Source: Alteromonadaceae bacterium M269 (GTDB lineage: Bacteria > Pseudomonadota > Gammaproteobacteria > Enterobacterales > Alteromonadaceae). From it: a stretch of 64,000 bases of DNA. The stretch covers positions 186,001 through 250,000 of the forward strand of contig SMNZ01000002.1 in assembly GCA_004353515.1 (NCBI GenBank), written 5' to 3'. The notes below the pieces were generated by a model that had not been told where the DNA came from, searched no databases, and worked only from the letters and a program-made list of their open reading frames with translations. Below, in pieces: positions 1-9,038 of this stretch; positions within the stretch are counted from its first letter, which is position 1; every line of letters begins with the position of its first letter. A program made the position numbers and the translations under genes.

Positions 1-3000
1 ACTTCGTACTCTTCTTCTCCTTCGAATGGTTCTTCTCTCGTTCCTCTCCTTTGTTTTTGTCTTGTATAATCAATGACCAGATTCCGAGCAAGACCATGAA
101 CGTACCTAAAAATATGCTGTTCATTCTCAAATTCGATTGCAGGTGGCCGTGTCAGAAGCCTCAAAAGAGTGTCTTGCATTAAATCATCAGTAGAAATGAG
201 TGAGGCGTAGCTTTTAACAATTCTGGCCAGTATTGTTCTAATCTTCAAAATGAACTTGGGATCTTCAAGCATGATTTGTAGGTCTGAACGAATATCACCT
301 CGATTTGAAATATAATCTAGCAGTTTAATGTCGCCCGGAACATTGGGAATCACTGCTTCACTTAATAGCACTCCATTATAATTTGAACCAGTTAAATCAG
401 CTCCTGCAATTTCAACATCTGCGACTGTAGTATCACGGAAAGTGCAATTCTGCAGAGTAGCACCTTTCAACGAGCACTTGCTTAGATTAGCATTCTGAAA
501 ATTTGCTTCGCTAAGATTGGCTCCGTCGAAGTGCGAAAAACTAAGCTCACAAGAGGAGTAACTTGTTCCATATGAGTTCGCACCAATTAGAAAGGAGTGG
601 ATAAGTGATGATTCACTAAGGTCAGCACCTTCCAAATTTGCTTTATTCATTCTAATGTTATGCAGATCAAGCTGATTTAAAATTGCATTTTGAAGTTGAA
701 GTTCGTCTGGTAGCTCTACTGTTTCAGTAATTTCAGGTCGTTCCCAAGCTGGTCCTCTCTTCATTGCAATAAGGATAAGCAACAAGTTTTCGGATATGTA
801 CTGGTCGTAAGCCGTTGTCAGCTTTGATTCTATATCTATCAGAATGTGATCTGCCCCGGCGGTATTCATATTGAGTAGATCAACAGTAAAACCTATCTCT
901 TCTGGAGAAAGTCTTCGTTTTGAAAGAGGTGCGTAATCGCAAGATAATATCGCGGTTCTGATGGAACGAGCATGAAAGAATTCACGATAGGATTTGTGGG
1001 TGAATCCATAGTTTCCGTTGTCATCTCTGGTTAAAAAAGTTGAAGTACGTACATCGCTGTCAATTTCTAGCAAATGTTTTGGATCAGAAATCTTTGCAGC
1101 AACTCCTCCTTTAACAAACTCTGCTAAGACGCTGTAGTGAATACTTTCCTCACCTCTTATCGTAAGAAGACAAGCAAGGCTCTCCAAAAATTCACATTTT
1201 TCTTCAGGAGTTAAAATATCGCGCCATTTGTCCCGATGAATCCAAGCGTCGGTAAAAACTTGATAAAGCATTGCTGCAGAAATGTTTTTTGTATCAATCT
1301 TACCAATTGATTTTACTATCATCTCTAAAAGCATCGGCCTTTGGCAAAGCTCTTCGAGATTATAAATGCTTTTGATTTTCTTGATTGCAGCAGGCGCTTT
1401 TGATTTCTTTACTTTGTTGACATACGCGGTAACTTGAGAAATGTTAAATTCACGCAGATAGCAAATTTGAAATCCTCTCCTCGAAATTAGATCCCAATAT
1501 AACTCTCTAGCAGACTCGGAACCATAACTGCTGTCTTCACCGTAGACAACTTCCTGCTCATCTGATCTGCTCTTGAAATAATGAGTTCGACATGTGAGCA
1601 CGACTTTGGCATTGCCTTCAACTATTCGCGCAAGCTCTTGAAAATTTCTTGCGGTAATTTTGGGAGTGACCTTTGCTGACATTTCGTCAAACCCATCAAA
1701 AATCACTAGAACTCGTCCAGACCTAAGAGCATGTCTAAATAAGTCAAACGAAAGTTCCCCTAATTCATTATTTGAAAAATGAGAAAGAAAAAGTCCTTCC
1801 AGTGTAAATTGCCTGTCGGCATTTCGCAGATCGATTCGAATTGGTAATCGTGCAAGCCCGGGGTTTTCCCTATATTTAAGTGCTGCTTCGTAGGCAATAA
1901 CCCTGCTGAGAAAAGTTTTGCCAATACCTACATCGCCCAAAACTGTAAGCTGTCTTTCTTCCGGATTTTCCAGCCATGAACTTATGAATGTTCTTGCTTG
2001 TTCACTGGCAGATGATAATGTATCCCCGATAAATGGTTCAATAAACAGGTCTAATGAGTATCTTGGGTCGCCTTCGGTTTCCCGAATGATTTTGTTAATA
2101 TAACCACTTGAGTCGAAGAGTTGGGATTCTAACTCTGCGAGAGTGGTAACTTTAATGTCATGAGAGTTAGCTCTAACGATAAATTCGTTGTCCATAGCAT
2201 TTGGACAAATGATCGTTCCTGATATTTGCGGGTTATGCTTATTTATTGCATGGAGTTTAATTGCACAACTATCAATTTGTTCAATACCTCTTTCTGCATC
2301 ATGCAGAAAGATAACTCTTTGAATTTCAATATCAGCCAATCGACGTACTAATTTCAGATCAACCTTTTGATTTTCGATTGTTAAGTCTCTTTCGACATCA
2401 TAGTTTAAGAGTGAGTAAATTTCTGCAACACGCTCCAAGGTGCTCGAAACATGAAATTTGATTCCAAGTAGCATGTTTTGTTTTGCAGTTAATGCATTGG
2501 TCCAAGCGGCTTCTGTTTTTTGAACTTCACTTTGCGAATCTGAGATAGAAGGGAATGCTGACAACACAATTGATGCAGGTACGGCACGACCTCCTAGGTC
2601 ACTTAACTTGTCTCGTGTACGCCGAATAACTCCACAAACTCCTCCGGTGCGCCTATTTAAAATGGGTGCACCGCTGAAACCGGGAACCACCTGGCCACTT
2701 TTGAGCTTTATTAACTTAGGTAATTTGCTTGTTCCTTCCACCTTGCATGTTATTGGTTCACCATTTGAGTATTCTTCAGAAAATCCGAAGCTATAAACCT
2801 CGTCATCAATAGCATATTGATCATTCAATATAGCAATTGGATGCCTTAGTGGAAAATCACTGTTGCATTCAATCAATGCTATGTCTTCGTCATCAAAGAA
2901 ATTTACTACGGAAGCAGTGAACTGCTGATCTTTCCATAAGATATTAATTTTTTCTTTTTTTCCTTGAGATGACGAAACTACATGAGCACAAGTGACTATT

Positions 3001-3104
3001 GTACCCGATGCAACCCAAAATCCAGTGCCTACTTTATCTTCGAATGCGACTTTAACTATAGTCGAGTGAAAAGCATCGATAAGTTTATCAGAGATTTTGG
3101 TCAC
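1..3104 (-). CDS. Trypsin-like protease / NACHT NTPase / pentapeptide repeat / ECF sigma region 2 fusion (3' end outside window)
   Basis: One uninterrupted minus-strand frame starts at a GTG at 3104 (GGAGA lies 6 nt upstream) and runs off the left edge after 1,034 codons. Domains in order: a trypsin-like protease at about residues 1-170, with a visible triad H41 (TCAHVV), D74 (EDIALI) and S144 (GFSGAP); a linker domain of about 200 residues; and a NACHT-type NTPase with Walker A GDVGIGKT at 390-397 and Walker B FDGFDE at 469-474. A helical arm follows, containing FTHKSYREFF. About 20 pentapeptide repeats span 806-916 (for example ANLSEANFQNANLSK). From about 945 comes a sigma-70 region 2 of ECF type: DDLMQDTLLRLL near 974, then RNLVIDYTRQKQRR near 1006-1019. 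Trypsin-NACHT proteins are known in bacterial conflict systems. A sigma module on the same chain is unusual. Sigma region 4 would lie outside the window. The Trypco1 gene ends 15 nt upstream. Proteolysis of a target, or self-cleavage that frees the sigma domain, is inference. Confidence 0.85.
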   Translation of the reverse strand, partial: MTKISDKLIDAFHSTIVKVAFEDKVGTGFWVASGTIVTCAHVVSSSQGKKEKINILWKDQQFTASVVNFFDDEDIALIECNSDFPLRHPIAILNDQYAIDDEVYSFGFSEEYSNGEPITCKVEGTSKLPKLIKLKSGQVVPGFSGAPILNRRTGGVCGVIRRTRDKLSDLGGRAVPASIVLSAFPSISDSQSEVQKTEAAWTNALTAKQNMLLGIKFHVSSTLERVAEIYSLLNYDVERDLTIENQKVDLKLVRRLADIEIQRVIFLHDAERGIEQIDSCAIKLHAINKHNPQISGTIICPNAMDNEFIVRANSHDIKVTTLAELESQLFDSSGYINKIIRETEGDPRYSLDLFIEPFIGDTLSSASEQARTFISSWLENPEERQLTVLGDVGIGKTFLSRVIAYEAALKYRENPGLARLPIRIDLRNADRQFTLEGLFLSHFSNNELGELSFDLFRHALRSGRVLVIFDGFDEMSAKVTPKITARNFQELARIVEGNAKVVLTCRTHYFKSRSDEQEVVYGEDSSYGSESARELYWDLISRRGFQICYLREFNISQVTAYVNKVKKSKAPAAIKKIKSIYNLEELCQRPMLLEMIVKSIGKIDTKNISAAMLYQVFTDAWIHRDKWRDILTPEEKCEFLESLACLLTIRGEESIHYSVLAEFVKGGVAAKISDPKHLLEIDSDVRTSTFLTRDDNGNYGFTHKSYREFFHARSIRTAILSCDYAPLSKRRLSPEEIGFTVDLLNMNTAGADHILIDIESKLTTAYDQYISENLLLILIAMKRGPAWERPEITETVELPDELQLQNAILNQLDLHNIRMNKANLEGADLSESSLIHSFLIGANSYGTSYSSCELSFSHFDGANLSEANFQNANLSKCSLKGATLQNCTFRDTTVADVEIAGADLTGSNYNGVLLSEAVIPNVPGDIKLLDYISNRGDIRSDLQIMLEDPKFILKIRTILARIVKSYASLISTDDLMQDTLLRLLTRPPAIEFENEQHIFRYVHGLARNLVIDYTRQKQRRGTREEPFEGEEEYE

Positions 3105-3119
3105 GTAGATTCTCCAATA

Positions 3120-3434
3120 CTAAGACTCCGTGGAGTTTTTCCATTTTAGTGAGATTTTAAAGCTCGCATCACCGGAGCCCTCTACTAATAGACCAGTGAC
3201 TTTTCCAGACTTTGCGGCGAGCTTCACTCCAAACTCTACAGCCACTTCTTGAGGTGAAACTGTTTCTAAGACACCATGAATTTTACTTGCGATCCCTTTG
3301 ATAGCATCAATTGTGCTATCAATGTTCAGATCAGAAATTGCAACATCTTCTTCACCTCCAAGATGTGTTACTTCTGCGAATAACTTAGTTTCATCGTTTA
3401 TCTTTAACGGTAGTATTTCCGATCTTCTTGTCAT
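3120..3434 (-). CDS. Trypsin-co-occurring domain 1 (Trypco1, CU044_2847-like) protein
   Basis: This is a 104-residue soluble protein. The C-terminal half, VEFGVKLAAKSGKVTGLL followed by GSGDASFKISLKW, matches the pattern I know for the Trypco1 / CU044_2847 family: an EFGVKLSA-like strand, then a glycine-rich turn, then FKVTLxW. Family members are typically encoded beside trypsin-like proteases in NTP-dependent conflict systems. Here the stop codon is 15 nt before the GTG of the trypsin-NACHT gene, so the two are almost certainly co-transcribed. The role is unknown; it may be a partner or substrate of the protease. No signal peptide or membrane segment is present. Confidence 0.75.
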   Translation of the reverse strand: MTRRSEILPLKINDETKLFAEVTHLGGEEDVAISDLNIDSTIDAIKGIASKIHGVLETVSPQEVAVEFGVKLAAKSGKVTGLLVEGSGDASFKISLKWKNSTES

Positions 3435-3624
3435 ATTTTATTTAGATTCTAATTTGAGTGAGGTATATCCATTTAACTTTATTTTTTAAACTTTAAAAGT
3501 GAAAAATAATAATAGCAAGGAAGTGATGTGGATAAAATATTATTAAGTGTAATGGTGTTCGGGTTTAATCTGTTACTACACTATTTCGTTATGAAACAGG
3601 GTATGAGCTGCCTTTGGCACACAC

Positions 3625-4053
3625 TTATGCATTGTTCGCTATATTCCACAATTTACCTTTAAATATTTGCATAAAGGCTAGCTCCTCTAAGCTCTCAAAA
3701 GGCACGCCTATGCCATGAATTTTACGAGTAGGTGATTCTCTTGCGTATACGAAATACCGCTTGCCTAGACCGATACCTTCTTTTAATTTTTCAGCATTTT
3801 TAAGCCCTATTCCTTTTCTGCCATGGAATCCTCCCTTGTGCTGGCTTAATCTAGACTTCATAGTTTTGCCCGCTTTGCCTACGTAGACAACTTCATAGCT
3901 ATCATTAAGTTCCTCTATCCAAAGGTATACGAAGCCGTGTCCTTTACTGTCATTAAGAGGCCGATAATCGAATCTATCACCATGAAGTTTTATTTCGGTG
4001 ATCTCTTCAAATTTATACTCGCTCATTCGAATTTCAAATTCTTCTTTTTCCAT
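3625..4053 (-). CDS. GIY-YIG nuclease domain protein
   Basis: This is a 142-residue protein with one GIY-YIG domain. GFVY (40-43) is the GIY strand and VYVG (56-59) the YIG strand. The expected basic residue follows in KSRLSQH (R68), and a glutamate/asparagine pair comes near the end (ESLEELAF at 120-127, WN at 136-137). The N-terminal 35 residues are not recognised. It is a stand-alone gene, about 190 bp upstream of the Trypco1/trypsin-NACHT pair and on the same strand. Whether it belongs to that system is not shown by the sequence. Single-domain GIY-YIG proteins occur in repair, restriction and mobile elements, so the substrate cannot be told. Confidence 0.7.
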   Translation of the reverse strand: MEKEEFEIRMSEYKFEEITEIKLHGDRFDYRPLNDSKGHGFVYLWIEELNDSYEVVYVGKAGKTMKSRLSQHKGGFHGRKGIGLKNAEKLKEGIGLGKRYFVYARESPTRKIHGIGVPFESLEELAFMQIFKGKLWNIANNA

Positions 4054-4452
4054 ACCGGTATCGATGTGCTGCTTCGAGTTATTCTAGATAGGTAGAGCGT
4101 CAATATACATGGAATTATATTTGGCGTTAATACGTCTTAACGTTAGCTGACTGTATTAAAAATAGACAGAGTCAGTGCGATTTAGACCCAACTTACCGTA
4201 GTAGCGATCTGAGCAAGGTTAGGTATTGGTTTGCATAACGTATAGAAGTATAACGACATTGTACCTAACCAGTAACATTTGCTGAATTCTACAACTTATT
4301 TGATAGTATGTATCAAGCGGGAAGATGTCATTCAGTGATAACCTTGTTTTGGGGTTTAGATCATATATAGTCGCTAAGCTGCTAAATTTTTGAAAGACTG
4401 CTTAAAGATTATATTTAAACCTTGCAGCTACACAGGACCTATTGTAAGGCTT
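4054..4452. other. Intergenic region with one long inverted repeat
   Basis: This 399-bp non-coding stretch lies between two minus-strand genes. The only structure I see is a 9-bp inverted repeat, GGTTAGGTA (4217-4225) and TACCTAACC (4262-4270), with a 36-nt loop. It has no T-tract, so it is not a convincing terminator. It also holds the promoter of the GIY-YIG gene by position. Confidence 0.5.
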
Positions 4453-6342
4453 CTATTGACATTGCTGAGCATCTTCCTCGAATGTTAGCTCTCTAACATT
4501 GATAATGATCTCACCAAAATTATCAGAGAAATTGGTATCGTTTAGGTTAACCGAGAGCTGGTTAGATCTATTACCTGTTGAGTAAAGTTTGTTTCTACCA
4601 ATAGCAAAGATAAGTGGCTGACCCTCCTTGTTAGTTTCTCCTTTAAACGTACCAATTAAATAGCCTACGTTGAGATAGCTTCCGTCTGGTTTTTTCAAAT
4701 AACTGTATCGATTTGTCCAGGTATCTTCTGGTAGTCCTTCCACAGTAACGGACTTAGTATCGTGTATTTTGGAATCAATACTTAGTACATTCTTAATGTC
4801 TGCGGAAATACAGTAATGCTTGTTCGCTTGCAACCAAATGCCCGTATCAAACCATTCATGGCATTGCGTCTTTTTATCAATCGTGTAACTGGCAGTTTTC
4901 ACAGTCTTGTTCTCTGCAGACCTCTTTGCATTGCCGGTAGGCGAGCAACTCAAAAAGGTATTGAACGTTGTATTGCCCCATGGATACCATAAAAAATCCT
5001 GTGACCATTCACCCCCGATTGGATTGCGCAACTTCACCCAAGGGTATGACCGCCAAGTCGTTCGGTCTGTTTTATTGACCAAATACGGTTTTTTCCATGT
5101 CACAACGCTATTAGTACGATTGCTTCCGGACACACTACCAAATTTTTTGAATAAGTGCTTTGGCGGTGATTTTCCATCCCGTTTATCAAAATAGATCTGA
5201 TTATTTTCTTCAATATTAGCAAAAGACGCTAGTGCGATGTCTGAAACTTGTAAATACTGAGTGATATAGGCTTGATTGATCGGCGTTTTCTGATTTTCGT
5301 CTAGCGATATTGTGAAAAGTTCCTTATTCAAATTCGAAATTGGATTCTGAATTTCCCTATCACTCGATCCAGATTGATTGTCTGAATTGTTATTAGGTGA
5401 CTGTTTAGCGCCACTTTCGGATAAGATTTGTAGTCTGGTTTTTAACCCAGTACAGAGCTCGGGGACACTTTCGACAAGATCTGAAACACTTAAATTAGTC
5501 TCTTTCAAAGCCACCAGACCTGCCAATAATACGCACTGCCATTGTTCTTCATACTCTTTGACATAAGCGCGCCTATTCATAGGGCTCTTGACTAACAATT
5601 TGGTGACTTGTTCTTTCATAATGTCCATTTGTGAGACCAGTAACGCACTATCGAGTACGAGAAACTTTGAGCGATAGATGTCAAAGTTGTACCAAGGGTC
5701 AATGACTTGCCCATTAGTGGACACCTTAGCCACGCCTCTGTGAAATGTGTGAAATTCGTAGTCTAGTTGGTATAAAATTGGTGCTGAATTGTAGTCCAAG
5801 ATCATATTGTCCATGACCTCAATGGTTGTCATTGCAGACGTATTAGGTTCGGTGAAATGCTCTTCGTATACAGACTTATTTACATAAAACTCGCCATTTT
5901 CTTTTTCGATAGGCTTTTCGTTTGGTTTATCTTTCTCGACGATAAGTAATTTCACCATTACGGCACCTGGATTTTCGAAAACATATGAAAAAGAGATTTT
6001 ATTGACCGATTCTACTTCACCAAGGAAATGAATTTTCCATATCAGTGAATATTCCTCTTCATCATAAATTGAGTTAGAAGCATCAAACATCACGGGGCTA
6101 AATGTCTTGTAGTCTCGACTTTGAAGGGGGTAGGTGTTTATGACAGGGCTTATTTCTTTGCTGAATAGACCTGTAAATAAGTTCATATAATAACGGACAA
6201 TGTCCTCGGGACCTTCATGTGGAGAGAAAACTTGTAAACAAGTAATAATAAAAAATAGTGCGCTGGCGACTTTGGCTCCCCACCATTTGGTAAAATAACT
6301 CTTGATAGTATCCCTGGGAGAAGTAGCCGTTTGTGTTTCCAT
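4453..6342 (-). CDS. Membrane-anchored protein of unknown function, 629 residues
   Basis: I do not recognise this family. There is one clear hydrophobic segment near the N-terminus (residues about 23-40, WGAKVASALFFIITCLQVFS), preceded by a basic stretch, and no other membrane helix. The rest (about 590 residues) would then be one soluble domain, probably extracytoplasmic. The middle (about 315-335) is a low-complexity N/S/Q linker (SPNNNSDNQSGSSD) separating two folded parts. The C-terminal part is rich in W and Y and in alternating beta-like strands. It lies 141 bp downstream of the 548-residue duplicated protein on the same strand, so the two may form an operon. It has no homology cue to the neighbouring trypsin-NACHT gene. 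Confidence 0.6.
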   Translation of the reverse strand: METQTATSPRDTIKSYFTKWWGAKVASALFFIITCLQVFSPHEGPEDIVRYYMNLFTGLFSKEISPVINTYPLQSRDYKTFSPVMFDASNSIYDEEEYSLIWKIHFLGEVESVNKISFSYVFENPGAVMVKLLIVEKDKPNEKPIEKENGEFYVNKSVYEEHFTEPNTSAMTTIEVMDNMILDYNSAPILYQLDYEFHTFHRGVAKVSTNGQVIDPWYNFDIYRSKFLVLDSALLVSQMDIMKEQVTKLLVKSPMNRRAYVKEYEEQWQCVLLAGLVALKETNLSVSDLVESVPELCTGLKTRLQILSESGAKQSPNNNSDNQSGSSDREIQNPISNLNKELFTISLDENQKTPINQAYITQYLQVSDIALASFANIEENNQIYFDKRDGKSPPKHLFKKFGSVSGSNRTNSVVTWKKPYLVNKTDRTTWRSYPWVKLRNPIGGEWSQDFLWYPWGNTTFNTFLSCSPTGNAKRSAENKTVKTASYTIDKKTQCHEWFDTGIWLQANKHYCISADIKNVLSIDSKIHDTKSVTVEGLPEDTWTNRYSYLKKPDGSYLNVGYLIGTFKGETNKEGQPLIFAIGRNKLYSTGNRSNQLSVNLNDTNFSDNFGEIIINVRELTFEEDAQQCQ

Positions 6343-6483
6343 ATTCTAGCTCATGATTTTTCTTTTTTATTCATCAAGAAAGCCTTCAACACTACTCGCA
6401 TAAACACTTGTGTGTTCCTCATCAGTGCCCAATGAATCACACAGACAATGCATGAGGCTAATTAACCAAAAATTGTTTGTTGA

Positions 6484-8130
6484 TCACTGAAAAATCAACC
6501 AATCTTTAGCCTCTCTTCTGGCAGCCAGTGTAATACGTGAATTATCAGTGACGCCAAAATCCGCGTAAGTGTCTTTGATTAAGTCTTGATTTAATCCAAG
6601 TGATAAACCAGCGCTCATGGTCTCTTCCAATTTTTTCTTGTTACGTATTTGATTAACTGCGAACACGATAGATTGCGCATTAATAAAAGGATCGACGAAC
6701 TCCGGCTCTTTCACCCTAATCTGAAATGCTTGTGGCTTCAAGTCGCTAACATCCATCTGTGCAAACCTATTTTTTAGATCATCAAAAACTTTGATTAAAT
6801 CATCCATAGTGTTTTGAGTTATATTCATCGGACCCGGAAGTATGTCCAGTAGTGACATATCAGCAAAACCAATGCCGGATATCTCGTATTCAACATCTGC
6901 TAAACCCAATTCACTGACAGCGCCAACAACACCAATATCAACATCTGTACCAAACTCAATATTAGATAGCTTGATTTTTAAACGCAGGCCAACTCCATAG
7001 CGTGTCTCAATGACCTGACTTCCAGCCGGACGGTTATCACTCACATCAATAAACTGCGAAAGATCCCGGGCAATAATAATCGTATTAAACTCACCAGAGC
7101 CATCACCAATCGCAGAAATTTTCAAGTCACTAGAAAAATCAGCACTGGTTTCTTGCAGTTGGAAATCCGTTGTTTTGGGGAGTTCAGCCCAATCAACCGG
7201 CACTGGGTGTGGTTTGTAGTTAATTTCCTCCGAATTAATATCACCTGTATAAACGTCGTCTATCTGGACCCAAGAGCCCGTAGGATCTGCTGGTGTCACT
7301 TTATTAAATGACCCTTTAAGCCAATTTAAAGCATCGCGCTTCTGTGATTCTAAGGGGCCCACATAAGCATCTTTTAACCCAAAATATCGATACACAAATT
7401 GAATGACATTTTCGTTAAATTGTTCGGAGTGATCTCTTGCTGATTTGATTGCTTCTAGTAATCCTATCCCGTTACTGACTTGCTGTGCGCCAAAGAAAAT
7501 AGAACGTGTATCTGTTCTTTCAATTTTTAGATCTTCTTCTTTGATAAACTCAATGGGATACAGTTTAGTGTTCTCGGGGTCTTGGAGTGTTGTCTTTGCA
7601 GACTGGATAAAAGTCGTTAATTGATCGAAGGATTCTGCTGAAAAATCACCTGTTACACTTGGCATATCTCCAACAAGAGCAGGACCAATAGCACCAAATA
7701 CATTCAATTTGTAATTAACGTCCGCGAAATCCATCTTGGCAGAGGCAGCAACCACCCCGTAGTTCACATTTATTTTGGTCTCTATATTTCTGATGTCCAA
7801 GGCTAAACCAAACCCGATACCATAGCGTTTAGTCGCAACAAGGTTTCCTTGCGCATCAGTTAATTGTTTGGTTTTGTTCGAAAGTAACGTAGCCATATAT
7901 CGCGTATGAAACCGAGAGTATTTCGCGTTTGAATTAACAAAACCACCTATATTGATGCGGCCACCAGCATCACGACCCGAAATCTTTTGTTCAATTTTTA
8001 AATTGACCAATTCGGAGTCAGCATTGGAGATGCCACTGGTTAACTCGTTTTCAGTTTCTCTAATATCATCATCGTTGATATCCTGGATTGCTGGTATACC
8101 GTTAGCAGTACTTGAGATAGTTGTAGACAT
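6484..8130 (-). CDS. Unknown protein made of two full-length tandem repeats, 548 residues
   Basis: The family is not recognised. The protein is an internal duplication. Residues about 101-273 match about 377-546 in the same order: RYGIGFGLALDIRNIE with RYGVGLRLKIKLSNIE, then YGVVAASAKMDFADVNY with IGVVGAVSELGLADVEY, then SIFFGAQQVSNG with SIVFAVNQIRNK, and finally KRDALNWLKG with RREAKDWLIF. The shared pattern of alternating hydrophobic residues suggests beta-sheet. The N-terminus (MSTTISSTANGIP) has no signal peptide and there is no membrane helix. It is followed by the 629-residue membrane-anchored protein on the same strand. A structural or pore-type role is possible but not supported by any motif. 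Confidence 0.65.
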   Translation of the reverse strand: MSTTISSTANGIPAIQDINDDDIRETENELTSGISNADSELVNLKIEQKISGRDAGGRINIGGFVNSNAKYSRFHTRYMATLLSNKTKQLTDAQGNLVATKRYGIGFGLALDIRNIETKINVNYGVVAASAKMDFADVNYKLNVFGAIGPALVGDMPSVTGDFSAESFDQLTTFIQSAKTTLQDPENTKLYPIEFIKEEDLKIERTDTRSIFFGAQQVSNGIGLLEAIKSARDHSEQFNENVIQFVYRYFGLKDAYVGPLESQKRDALNWLKGSFNKVTPADPTGSWVQIDDVYTGDINSEEINYKPHPVPVDWAELPKTTDFQLQETSADFSSDLKISAIGDGSGEFNTIIIARDLSQFIDVSDNRPAGSQVIETRYGVGLRLKIKLSNIEFGTDVDIGVVGAVSELGLADVEYEISGIGFADMSLLDILPGPMNITQNTMDDLIKVFDDLKNRFAQMDVSDLKPQAFQIRVKEPEFVDPFINAQSIVFAVNQIRNKKKLEETMSAGLSLGLNQDLIKDTYADFGVTDNSRITLAARREAKDWLIFQ

Positions 8131-8690
8131 GACAGGTTCCTTCTATATGCATTAAATATTCAGCACCAAAGTCGAAAAGCTATTGTGTTGAATTAATATA
8201 CAACCAGTATTTAGGATTAAAAGCAAACCTTAGTAATAGGAATGTTGAAAAAAGATAAAAAGTAGTCAACCGACCGGTACCGATGGATAATGCATGGCAA
8301 ATTAAACTTAAGAAACTCACCAAATTCTTTTTCATGTTAGATGGCAGTTATTTTCCTTGTTGTGAAAGCTGAGCTGTGAACTTTAGATGGTGTCGCTCGA
8401 ACAATTGATACACTATCGTCTGTTCTGGATGATGTCGTTTATAGATATAAGTGCGATTTCTCTAGCAATGGCTTCCTTGCCAAGGATTGTACTCTGAGTG
8501 TGCAGGTAATTTTAGTGATAGTCTAATGACCTTTAAGGTGGAGCTTCATTGTGTAAAGATCCTCTTCACCTAAAAATGAAACGGTCAAATTTAGTTGAAC
8601 ATTCAGGGTTTGTTGGCGTTAATATTTGAGTGTGACCACTTGCTGCAACCAGAAGCAAGTTGCTTGCACTTTTTACGTGCAATTCGATTC
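8131..8690. other. Intergenic region between divergent accessory genes
   Basis: This stretch of about 560 bp is AT-rich and must hold the promoter of the 548-residue gene (minus) and of the gene at 8691 (plus). No RNA gene, terminator or clear operator is visible. The plus frame of the next gene stays open upstream to a TTG at 8595, so the true start of that gene could lie inside this stretch. Confidence 0.5.
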
Positions 8691-9038
8691 ATGAGAACAA
8701 ATGTTAGAGCCACCCACGTAAGCAGGACTTTTAGGACGGTTGAATTAGCAACAGTTAAACGAGCATGCATTGATTGCTGGCGTCATTGGAAAGATCGGGC
8801 ATCTTTTCTCTCTGCTATTAATTCCTATGATAACTTTTTACCTGATACACAAAGGATGCTTTGGATCGCTTCATATTCATTTGGTGATGAAGGCCAACAT
8901 TTTAGACTTAGAGTAAAGAAGAAAATAAATTCAAACTGGCAACTGGCAACTGGCAACTGGCAACTGGGAATTGAATCAACCAATTCACCAAGCTTTTCGG
9001 ATATTTTTTGTAGTTGGTCGAATAAATGCGATTTCTAA
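8691..9038 (+). CDS. Small hypothetical protein carrying a heptanucleotide repeat
   Basis: The family is not named. From the ATG at 8691 it is 115 residues; the frame is open upstream to a TTG at 8595 (147 residues), and neither start has a good ribosome site. The central part, LPDTQRMLWIASYSFGDEGQ, looks like a conserved core. Near the C-terminus, NSNWQLATGNWQLGIE is encoded across five tandem copies of a 7-bp unit (8934-8968). Three units equal seven codons, so the current copy number adds seven residues without shifting the frame. The gene overlaps the next gene, a PD-(D/E)XK-like protein, by 13 bp, which suggests translational coupling. Confidence 0.5.
   Translation: MRTNVRATHVSRTFRTVELATVKRACIDCWRHWKDRASFLSAINSYDNFLPDTQRMLWIASYSFGDEGQHFRLRVKKKINSNWQLATGNWQLGIESTNSPSFSDIFCSWSNKCDF
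8934..8968 (+). repeat. Heptanucleotide tandem repeat AACTGGC, five units
   Basis: There are four perfect copies of AACTGGC followed by a fifth with one mismatch (AACTGGG). The array lies inside a coding frame. Because 7 is not a multiple of 3, gain or loss of one unit would shift the frame, the usual signature of a slipped-strand phase-variable site. Confidence 0.9.

Noticed and set aside
8595-8690. TTG start at 8595 for the repeat-bearing small gene
   Set aside because: It has no ribosome site. The ATG at 8691 is preferred, though the longer form cannot be excluded.
8934-8968. Short tandem repeats that might be taken for a CRISPR array
   Set aside because: The units are 7 bp and directly adjacent with no spacers, and no cas genes lie nearby.
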